64,000 bases of DNA. It comes from Sipunculus nudus. Lineage: Eukaryota; Annelida; Sipuncula; Golfingiida; Sipunculidae. Where the stretch lies: the NCBI GenBank assembly GCA_026874595.1, contig CM049314.1:24009729-24073728 (forward strand), written 5' to 3'. Of this stretch, positions 55,640 through 64,000 are shown piece by piece; within the stretch, counting starts at the first letter, position 1; each line of letters starts with the position of its first letter. The notes under the pieces were generated by a model that saw only the letters and a list, made by a program, of their open reading frames with translations, was not told the origin of the DNA and ran no database searches. The translations under genes were made by a program, and so were the position numbers.

Positions 55640-55985
55640 TGCCAATCGAAATTTAAACTCCGTCTAGATATGATAACGAGTCATTTCCTGTATCACGTAG
55701 GTCTACAAGCTGGCTGCGTCCAGTAACAAGTGCCGTGTAAGCCATACTTGTTATCATGTGGTCAGAAATTAAAAAAAAAAAAAACATGCAAAGGGATTTA
55801 CCAGTATGCTGAGTTAAAACGGATTTTGTTCTCTTATGAAAGGTGTTGTTAGAAAGTAGTCTACAACAGCTAACTAACGATTGGTCTAGTTTGTGTCAAG
55901 AGAAAGCTTACTTGTAGGCCATGAGGCGGCGTCAGATATGACGAAACTTTTTGCATCTTGTTGGAGCCTGTTGGTGCATTCCTCG
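55640..55985. repeat. Duplicated segment, copy 1
   Basis: Aligns with 56430-56785 in the same orientation through many ordered blocks (AACTCCGTCT, TCCTGTATC, GGCTGCGTCCA, CATGTGG.CAGAAATT, ATGAAAGGTGTTGTTAGAAA, CTTGTA.GCCATG, CATTCCTCGC). Near its right end, 97 bp align without any gap between the copies. A minus-strand frame there ends at a GTAAGC donor-like site, but the equivalent frame in copy 2 is closed. Confidence 0.65.
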
Positions 55986-56429
55986 CAGAAGAATTTAACA
56001 GTACTCTTAATTATACCCCTTTACCCAACAAATGAAAACCAGCTTCAAACCGTTAAGAATGCGCATTAGAGCATCCACGAGACAATCCAAAGCGTTTCCT
56101 AACCATTTTTGCCCCAAACCGTTTGAGTCCATCTCAGGAGGTAGTTTTAACCCGTTTTTAATACGAATCGTTTTATCCGCTTTGCTAAAGTGTCGTGTGA
56201 ACGCTCTCGAATTCAAATATTACGTGTATATTGATATTTTGTAAATAACTGTTATTAAGACTGATGTCCACACCGTCATCTGGTTCACAATCACGCCAGT
56301 AATAAGTATTTCAGTGGTCATACTTATAATCTTAGCTTTGACACATGTACTAAGTTATGATGGTGGTGATTAGATGACTCAGTGGGCACTTATATTGTGC
56401 TTTTAAGTCTACCTTGAGTCGTAATACAA

Positions 56430-56785
56430 GCCGTACGGAGGCTTGTAAACTCCGTCTTTATCGTAAAGACTCATATCCTGTATCGTGTACAATTTGGCTG
56501 CGTCCATGCAGTAATTTGTACCAGCCATGTTTGTATTCATGTGGCCAGAAATTCAACTAACACGCAGAGGGTTTTACCAATATGCTTAGTTTAAACGAAA
56601 TTGCTCTCGCTCATGAAAGGTGTTGTTAGAAAATATACTAGAAAAATTAACGATTGGTTTGGTTTATGTCAAGTGACAGCGTACTTGTAAGCCATGGGGT
56701 GTTTTAAAATATGACGAGAATATTTGCATCCTAATAGAACCTTTAACTGCGTTCCTCGCTGAAGGATGTAACGGTACTCTGACTG
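56430..56785. repeat. Duplicated segment, copy 2
   Basis: Second copy of 55640-55985, about 800 bp further on. Its minus-strand sequence starts after a good acceptor (GTTTTTGCAG) and stays open for about 36 codons in another frame. No product recognised. Confidence 0.65.
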
Positions 56786-57584
56786 CAAAAACAATGATGG
56801 TCGACTCTCTAATGCCGGAAGACCGAAATGGCGCTAAGGTAATTGCCGTGTGAGGAACAAGGAAAACAAGTGGAAATGTAAAAATATATCTGCTTTAGCA
56901 TGGACAGTGTCCATCGGTTGAAATTTATACTTCAAGAACAGATTCAAGACCAAGATGGTTCCTCATCACCGGTGTTATTTCCCTATATATATATTATTTT
57001 TCCTGTTCAGAATGTGTATATATATATATATATATATCACGACTGATCACTATACCTGATAAAATCACAATAGATAAAAAAAAAAAAAACAAGCCAGAGG
57101 TTACGTCAGACATAGCAAAACTGCAAGTGCAGACCTCGGTAGAGGTTGATAAGCAATTCTGGAGTAAATATTATTTAAATGTATATATAATTATATGTAT
57201 ATATGTATACTTGTATACCTAAGCATACTACCAATTAAATTTACGCAAGGATAAGTATATTATTCGTATTTAATAATCTTTCACTAATCGAAAAAATACA
57301 ATTTATAATAAACATTACATTGATAGTAAAAAGTTATCCGAGCAAACGTTGTGATGGTATTGATGTCCAAGCTGATTAATGAAAACCGGTTTAAAATGTC
57401 TAAATCCATTTTATTTAAGCCAGCGTTTGAAGTATTTTCCTCCTGAAGTTGATGCATTTTTGTGATGCCATGTTCAAGTTGAATTAATTTGATGATACTC
57501 ATTTCCTCTATTAGCTGTTACTTACAATGGTAGTTGAAAGTGAAATTCATCAGTACGCTGATGAATCGAGTTTTTTTATACTCT

Positions 57585-57720
57585 TAGTATAACATCTTCC
57601 GGTTATCGGAGACATCCCATTCAAATCCATGGTTTTCGACAATGAGGATGGGCTGTCAAGGTCTGGGAATGAAGTCAAAGAAGTGGATGTGTTACAGTTT
57701 CATAGGGGTTTGACAGAGTA
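57585..57720 (-). pseudogene. Decayed copy of the C-type lectin terminal exon
   Basis: Minus-strand reading gives a DFIPRP-like block, a stop codon, then QPILIVENHGFEWDVS, which parallels NPTLLIVENRGFKWDDS in the complete exon at 58108-57858. The copy lacks the final Ile-Cys-Glu segment and is interrupted, so it is a relic of a tandem duplication. Confidence 0.65.
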
Positions 57721-57857
57721 AGCCGTTTGTTTCTATTCCCTGACTTGATTCTGTTCAAGTGGGCAAACTCTATTTTAGCTCGATCTCACATCGAAAGATT
57801 ACCGCAAATTCCATCGGTTCTCGGATGAATCAGGTTTTAAGCTGATTATTATCTAAG

Positions 57858-58108
57858 CTACATTGCGGGGCGTGTCTCGCAGATGATACCGTTAATGTCA
57901 TCTATCGGGGAACTGGAGTCATCCCATTTGAATCCACGGTTTTCAACAATGAGAAGGGTAGGATTTCCTGGCCACAAACGTGGCTCTCCGGGATAGAAGT
58001 TCTGATAATCAATCTGCTCTCCTGTTGCGAGCCACACAAAACTGTTAATCTTTTTATCCAACTGTCCAGACAACCAGTAGCCATACCACCCTTTGTTTTG
58101 AGCCCAGG
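57858..58108 (-). CDS. Lectin gene terminal exon: second half of the lectin domain
   Basis: The acceptor follows TTTTCCAACAG. It includes the FVWL (WIGL-equivalent) core, PGEP at the EPN/QPD position, WDD in place of WND, and the final IICE cysteine. The Cys pair that normally closes the long loop is absent. It ends TRPAM then a stop. Confidence 0.87.
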
Positions 58109-59752
58109 CTGTTGGAAAATAAAATATAGGTGAAAGAATTAGATCTAAGAGAACCAAGTATAAAACTAGAAATCTCCACTCTTACGAAAGCAAGCCTCCG
58201 CCATTCGTTTATTCGGCCCACATTCCGAGGTTCATTCCTGCATGACTGACTCTACATATTTTTTAATATTCCTTGATGACACTCCTGAATCTGAATCGGG
58301 TACCGGATCCACACAAACTCCAATCGGTTTTTCCGTTCCGATCTAATCGGTTCTGTCTTGAAAATTTCATGAGATTTCTTTCATGGTTGCGTGAGTTATA
58401 CATGTATTGTGAACAAACACACACCATACAAACGGGAATGAACGCATACCGTCCTGGGGGAGGCAAATAACTACAACAGTATTTCCGGAATGTCTCTTTG
58501 CTACTGATTACTAAGTGAAATATGCTGTTGATGATTTGGGCCAGAGTTTTATATCGATATGAAGTAGCGTTTAAATTCACCTTGAGAATATAATTGCACA
58601 ATTAAAGAGAAAATAGCGGAGGACATTGTCGACAATGGAATCTCTTCATACTAAGTTTATTTTTTTGGTAACCAATACGTATTACTTTAGCATAAAATGA
58701 AATTGACGTGAAGTTACATGACGTACCGAGAGCAGGTTATGAGTATGAAAGAAATGCCAATTAGCACTATTCCCGGTGAGGAATATGGCGTAATAAATAC
58801 CTGGAGGTGAAGAGTGTCTGGGCAGTATATTCTCCAGGAACCTCTGTTCTCCTGCTGTCTCAATGCTGACCAGGTCTGCCCCAAGCCCCTGACAGTACTG
58901 ACGAGCCGTGTACCAGCCGGCCGCTCTGTTCATGTCAACGTCACTGTAGCAGGATGGGGTGAGACCTCCGTTTTTAGTTCCATGACCGAACTCGTAACGA
59001 AACCCGAAACTAGACGGGCAGCCTTGAAAAATATGAATATAAATCATGTGGATTTTCTCTTAATTTAATGTGATTAATGGCATATATATATATATTGAAT
59101 AATTGGAGATTTTACACAAAAATTCATGCTTTTTATGATTAATTCTTGCCAAAATAGTTTGTCACAGTTGATAAGAGATTCAGAAGGGATATTTAAGATA
59201 AAGTATAATGTATAAGAACCCTCTCGACAAAGAAAGTATAGTAAAGGCATAGTTGTACCAATAGCTGAATTGTTATGACATATGGATCATGTTCTATCGA
59301 TTTAAAGAGGATAAATATAGTACTCATTTTAGTCGTTAATTTATGTTGATTTGAAATCCTGCAAATTAAAATCCTTTCAGAATTTTAATATAAATAGTCT
59401 AATTACGATGGCTTTTTTTTTTGTTTCAAACATATTTTATTAAATAGGCCAATGTGATGCTAATGATTGAAATGTTCGTTTTTGGAGAGGTAATAAGAAT
59501 TCATACCATCTGCCAGATGGAACACATCAAAGAGTGGCTCAATTAATATGGCATTTCCCGATACAGTGGACAGCAACATGCAGCAGCTGTCACCCATATT
59601 CACTGCTGTGCAGCTCTCGTTCGATTCACATCGCAAGGCGCACTCTTTAATCAAGCCAAATGAAGGCCGAAAGCGTTCAAGAACCTTAGCTCTCAGGTGA
59701 TTTGAATGAGACCGTTTGTACAAGCGGCCGTGAGCTATCACATGGGTAATGG
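57858..59752 (-). CDS. PAN/apple plus C-type lectin-domain protein, three 3-prime exons
   Basis: Exons 59752-59507, 59022-58801 and 58108-57858 on the minus strand, all joined in phase 1. The first encodes an apple/PAN-like module (KECALRCESNESCTAVNMG...CCMLLS). The second starts the lectin fold (GCPSSF, then ARQYCQGLGADLVSIETAGE). The third gives FVWLATGEQIDYQNFYPGEP, LLIVENRGFKWDDS and IICE, then a stop. Proteins of this type are secreted and bind sugars or other ligands in invertebrate immunity and surface recognition. The expected signal-peptide exon upstream was not found, so this is a 3-prime partial model. Confidence 0.8.
58801..59022 (-). CDS. Lectin gene exon: first half of the lectin domain
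   Basis: Acceptor TTTTTCAAG and donor CCAG|GTATTT, phase 1. Contains the first disulphide cysteine and the helix-2 signature GADLVSIETAGEQRFL. Confidence 0.85.
59507..59752 (-). CDS. Lectin gene exon: PAN/apple-like module
   Basis: The acceptor follows CATTCTAG and the donor is GATG|GTATGA, phase 1 at both ends. Cysteines in CALRC, SCTAV and SCCMLL match the PAN spacing. The acceptor lacks a strong pyrimidine tract, so the 5-prime boundary is the least certain of the set. Confidence 0.65.
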
Positions 59753-59929
59753 CTAGAATGTTCAATGTTTAAAACAAGAGCGCTTATAATTGTATAATCT
59801 GAAGTTAATACAATATATAATTTGTGATTGTCGTGCTGTATATTTACTTAAAACGTTGACACTGATACCTGTTGTTCCCCTTTGGCGAAGCTTACTCTAA
59901 GTATTACAATCCTGAAGGAGAGGACCGGG

Positions 59930-60120
59930 CGTTTTACCTGGGGTGTGGATGGCTGAGTGGTAAAACGCTCGGCCCTCTCCGTTGGCGACCCGGCTTCGAT
60001 TCTCGGCGTGGCTATGAGAATGGGTAGTAGTGGCCCGTCCAAGCCATGGAGAGTGCCTCGTGTTAGTTATTATAACTCGTTGCACAATCCATGTAAAACA
60101 AATAAAGTTTATAATACAAC
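59930..60120 (+). repeat. tRNA-derived SINE
   Basis: A tRNA-like head at about 59943-60020 has A box TGGCTGAGTGGTAAAACGC and B box GGCTTCGATTC with correct spacing. It is followed by a non-tRNA body and an AATAAAGTTTATAATAC tail. The acceptor stem does not pair, so it is a SINE, not a tRNA gene. It lies just upstream of the lectin gene. Confidence 0.65.
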
Positions 60121-60937
60121 CATCAAACATGTAACCATATCTTTATATCCAATACGAAACACTAAAATATTGCAAAATTATAGGATAATACCTTTAGACA
60201 TTTTATTAGCGTCATATAAAGTAGATTATACAAGTTGAAGAAAATAAGCGTGCAACCTAAGTATGTAATGTATATATTCAGGTATAAATAATATTCTCTT
60301 CCCCTAATATTTCTAATAGAAAAAAAACTTTTTCTCTACAATAAGCGTATGAATATAGAATTGCCAATAAACCTGATCGAAAAAAGAAACAAAAAAAAAA
60401 CAAAAAAAAAAACAAAATGACCCTGGCCCTTTAAGTTCTTAACTATACTTGTAAAGATAACAGCATAAAGGTGATTGACTATCATAATAATTTAGTTTGG
60501 ATGTAACAGCGCTCAGAAAATTGTGTCAGCTGATTTATCCGATATCCCTCATGTTAACAGTTTAAAATACATTACCATACAATGAGTAATAATTAAAATA
60601 GTACGTTTGCCCCTGACGTTTTTGCTCTGTTTGTGTGCTTTTGGAGGATAATTCTATAAATATATCTAAACTATAAAGAGACTTTCACAAGGTTATCAAA
60701 AATTTTATCATTGATTAACAGTGACTTTACTAGAACATACTGGGTAATCGGCTTTTAAATCATACCTAATAGAGTACACTTAACATACGTTTTGTTTTAG
60801 GTAACATTTAATGCATAAACCAAAACAAAAGTTCTCGATTGAAGCAATTCTTGAAAAGCGGGCCATTTTGCACCACTTTTTCATGGATCAACTCCGGAAT
60901 ATGAAACACTTATCTTATCAAATTAAATATATAAATA

Positions 60938-60939
60938 AT

Positions 60940-60975
<36 letters not shown>

Positions 60976-60979
60976 TATG
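60938..60979. repeat. (AT)n microsatellite left of the mariner-like element
   Basis: Slightly interrupted AT repeat ending at the element's TA target site. Confidence 0.9.
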
Positions 60980-60982
60980 TTA

Positions 60983-62597
60983 CAGTCAATGTGTAAAATC
61001 AGTCAATTTTTAAATTGCCTAAAATTTTCAGTCAATTAATTAATTGCTTGTTTCACTCGGGCACTTTATAAAATGACTGAAATTTTCAGGCATTTTACAA
61101 ATTGACTGAAAAATTAGTGATTTTAGTTGACACATTTACTGTAATGCAAAAAGGATAAAATACTTCATTTATGAGGTTACAAAGATTTAAATGACATTTA
61201 ATTTGTTTCATATACCATACTCTTACAAAACATAAAACATATTAATGTACAATTTAATAATAAATAATTCAAAAGCGTCCATCTGACTTAATTCTATTTC
61301 TTGCAGAAATAATTTTGAAATCATAAGAGATGTAAATATTATATTATCTCAGTGGCACAATTTCCTTTTGCACTTTGGAAGTGGGTGTGGGCGGGAAAAC
61401 CCCCTCCCTCAATGCGGGAATATTGTCACAAATTTCAAAATTTCATAACTTTTGAAGCAAATTTGGTGTAAAATAACTGGATATATTTTCGCTTCAGAAA
61501 CCATGAACATATTAAATTGTTTGACCTAAAAATACTTCGGGCAGCAAACATCCACTGAGAAACCCCCATCTCTGGATCCGCAACTGGTTGTTAAATATAA
61601 ACTTCAATTTCTTGTTTAAATTTTCGAACCTGCTTGGATCATTAAATGTTTCTTTTATTAATTGGGTCCCATGCTTAATTTCACGGAAACGAGTGAATCA
61701 TGCCATATGTAATCAGTCACTGTCTTAAGTTAGTTATGAGCTATTTCTAAAAGATAACACACGTTTCATATCTTATGAAACTGTTACACATTTTTTTGTA
61801 AATAACTTTTATTTTATTTGTCAATATGGGGGTGGTAATATAGTATGTCCAAAGAGGTACGGCAACCATTTCCCCACAAAATTGCGCTCTCAAAATTGCA
61901 AAATCCAATCAAGGAATGCGGATGGCAGACTCATTAAAAGTAACACATGCAGTTACAGTAACAAATACAGGTGGTATATTTGTGATTAAACCCTACCCTC
62001 TGTAAGTCAATTAAAATTATATTAATCATGTACTTGATGTTACCAAACTTTTAACTGTGGTTGTCCTTCAACATTCTACATCATTCTTTCTCATGTTATT
62101 GCACATTTTAATGTTTTATATGTTTTATTTTATAAAAAGCTTCCATTTGGTTTGATTCTTGTTCTTAAATAAGCAAATATATAGCAATATGAGCTGTAAG
62201 ATATATTATATGCATATTTCATTATGTTATAAAATCTGCAAATTTCGAATATATGAATCTGGTTACCCATGACCAGTGGGTGTCTTTTAGTCTTATTATG
62301 TGATCAGTATTCTTCATAAATAGCCTAGAAAGAAGAAACAGGGATACAGCTTACTTAAAAGTAGTTGGGTATACTAAATTACAATGTTTGTCACAATAAT
62401 GCGACATGTGTAACAACAGAGTATTTCATATCGATTCAGTCAATGTGACAAATAAACTGACGGACTAATTTTTAGTCTATTTGTAAAATGCCTGAAAATT
62501 TCAGTCAAAATTTAAATTGCTTGAATGAATCAGGCAACTTGTAAATTGACTGAAAATTTCAGGCAATATACAAATTGACTGATTTCACACATTGACT

Positions 62598-62598
<1 letters not shown>
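60983..62598. mobile_element. Mariner-like fold-back element, 1616 bp
   Basis: Terminal inverted repeats begin CAGTCAATGTG and extend for some 165 bp at each end (60983-61145, 62435-62598). They are flanked by TA on both sides (60981-60982, 62599-62600), the Tc1/mariner target duplication. Each TIR is itself built from repeated GACTGAAAATTTCAGGCA-like phrases. The interior (61146-62434) is AT-rich and has no transposase frame. The insertion lies between an AT and an AC/AT microsatellite. Confidence 0.75.
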
Positions 62599-62666
<68 letters not shown>

Positions 62667-62667
62667 G
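62599..62667. repeat. (AC)n(AT)n microsatellite right of the mariner-like element
   Basis: About 42 bp of AC followed by about 24 bp of AT, beginning at the right TA target site. Confidence 0.95.
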
Positions 62668-63125
62668 TTAATTTAACTGCCTGAGTTGTCTCAGGTTGGG
62701 GAGCAGAACTTTATGATTATACAAATATAGAGGAATCAATTTTTTTTGCTACTGCATAATTCGAGCAACTTGTTCTTACACTCATCAGGTAAGACTGTCT
62801 GAGTGAGATGGTATACTTACGAACGGTACGTATGTGAAGAGGTGAAGAGTTTGTTTGTTGTGTTGGTAATTCTTGATTTCATAAAATTTTTAGGTCATCA
62901 GCTATGATTCCTGCTTATTACAACTAACGAATGAGTACAAGGTGTGTGCAACCATAAGCTTGATTAAACAAGATTCCGAGAATAATGCTGTGGTCTGAAA
63001 ATGCACAGTAAAATTATTAGGGCTCAAAAGCGGATACTGATTGCACAATAGTTGTCGGTAACCAGGTGTGTCACCCGGTGCGTTTACAGTAAACAGTATG
63101 TACAATATGAAACAATACACCGATG
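62668..63125. other. Short intergenic stretch, nothing recognised
   Basis: A minus-strand frame of 111 codons (62902-63237) crosses this part and the Penelope fragment on the opposite strand; it shows no family signature. Confidence 0.5.
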
Positions 63126-63129
63126 GACA

Positions 63130-63500
63130 CAACAGGACCTGACTCTCAATGGATGGAAAAGCTCCCGAATTTGCTGAATGTAACAACAGGGAACCAGCTA
63201 AAGGCCCTATGTCTGGACATTTCATAAAAGAATCCATTGTCTATCAAGCAAGAGTAGCAACCGCCAACCAGTCGAAACAAATCTACAGAGGAATTAACGA
63301 ATGCTCATTCAAGACATACTACGCTAACAATAAATCATCCTTCAAAACAAATCAAACACATTCAACACCGACCTAAGTAAATGCATATGGCAATTGAATG
63401 AACAAATGGAAGAAAGGTTTATAATAGCGCTATCAATAGATGCAACTTGTATTTATGTGGAAAATGCGACACAATTTACAAACAAATTTAATGGTTAAAC
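63130..63500 (+). pseudogene. Penelope-like element, GIY-YIG endonuclease fragment
   Basis: The plus-strand frame has CNNREPAKGPMSGHFIKESI then VYQARV, corresponding to the CPL..CL...VYQA.V block of Penelope proteins. Next comes IYRGINECSFKTYY, where the YIG motif has become YRG, and KSSF. After a frame change, TDLSKCIWQLNE and YNSAINRCNLYLCGKC follow, the LSKYIW and zinc-finger-like blocks. The upstream RT is absent; a stop ends it near 63495. Confidence 0.7.
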
Positions 63501-64000
63501 ATACCTTGTACTTTCTCGTTAAATTATAATAAGTAGCAAACTTATCGGATAACCTGGAACTATTATGTAATCAGTGATTACCCACACCCCAACAAATTAC
63601 TTGTACAAATAATTGTACCGTTGGGAACTATACCATCTGAATCAAAGAGTGTTACCCGATCAATGAAGCAACATGTTGCACGAAACTACGCAGTAATAAA
63701 AATGTTTAACAAAATCTGATTCCTTTATATATATAACCATGTTATTCGTTAGTTCCGAGAATGATTGTCGGCCATATTAAATGCATTTTAAAATCTAATA
63801 TTATTGTTTTAAACCAAATTATGTCAAGTTGTGTAAACTATATAAATTCTTTTTAAAATATTTATATATGTAATATTTTCATTTTATCTGAAAAATACTG
63901 CCACATATTTTGTATTGTATAAAGTAAATTGTATCACATGTGATCGTATACTGCAGTTTTCTTTTAATTAACTATATAATGGATGAGAAAGCAATTTCCG
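63501..64000. other. Window end, nothing recognised
   Basis: AT-rich sequence, possibly including the 3-prime tail of the Penelope fragment. No gene or repeat structure was identified. Confidence 0.5.

Larger units (their letters stand above)
53446..57584. other. Intergenic region with microsatellites, homopolymers and small repeats
   Basis: No gene supported. It contains a TA microsatellite (54101-54159), a T run followed by a G run (54758-54793), a C run (55519-55543), the Harbinger-like MITE and a 330-bp duplicated segment listed separately, and another TA tract (57017-57038). Confidence 0.55.

Noticed and set aside
59943-60020. Possible functional tRNA gene
   Set aside because: A and B boxes are good but the acceptor stem does not pair and a SINE body and A-rich tail follow.

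Overview
This is a window of AT-rich animal nuclear DNA. Its genes have introns with GT/AG boundaries, coding density is low, and transposon debris, microsatellites and long C/G homopolymers are abundant. The gene content and repeat style (a PAN plus C-type lectin protein, Penelope, LINE and DIRS-order retroelements, Helitron-like non-autonomous elements with internal tandem repeats and a 3-prime hairpin) point to a marine invertebrate. A lophotrochozoan, most likely a mollusc, fits best; this is inference and no marker fixes the species.

Three host genes are supported. (1) Plus strand, 11639-24732: an ORC ubiquitin ligase 1 orthologue (OBI1/RNF219) in six exons, with an N-terminal RING, a coiled coil and a very large disordered final exon; CDS 3600 nt, 1199 residues. 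(2) Minus strand, 50045-28640: a complete nine-exon eIF4A DEAD-box helicase; CDS 1272 nt, 423 residues, all helicase motifs present. OBI1 and eIF4A converge on the 24.7-28.6 kb interval. (3) Minus strand, 59752-57858: the last three exons of a secreted PAN/apple plus C-type lectin-domain protein. Its signal-peptide exon was not found, and a decayed copy of its last exon lies just downstream.

The most interesting signal is in the eIF4A introns. Three sequences of about 134 nt, in introns 3, 7 and 8, are diverged copies of one another. Each folds, in the host-gene sense, into a two-hairpin H/ACA snoRNA with a terminal ACA box, and the lower stem of hairpin 1 keeps pairing through compensatory changes. 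The gene also has a pyrimidine run of the 5-prime TOP type 33 nt before its ATG, as is common for snoRNA host genes. A possible alternative first exon, compatible in phase with exon 2, lies 3.4 kb upstream.

Mobile DNA fills most of the rest. There is a DIRS-order element with split direct repeats (38358-42898) whose RT-RNase H frame is intact and whose recombinase has a single in-frame stop. Two equal-length (1517 bp) Helentron-like copies lie at 32342-33858 and 51647-53163, the first ending 21 bp from an eIF4A splice acceptor. Others are a decayed LINE (6370-9530), hAT-, mariner- and Harbinger-type non-autonomous elements with recognisable target duplications, tRNA-derived SINEs, a Penelope GIY-YIG fragment, and several tandem arrays inside OBI1 intron 1. 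The regions 1-6.4 kb, 9.5-11.6 kb, 24.7-28.5 kb and 53.4-57.6 kb hold no gene I can support.
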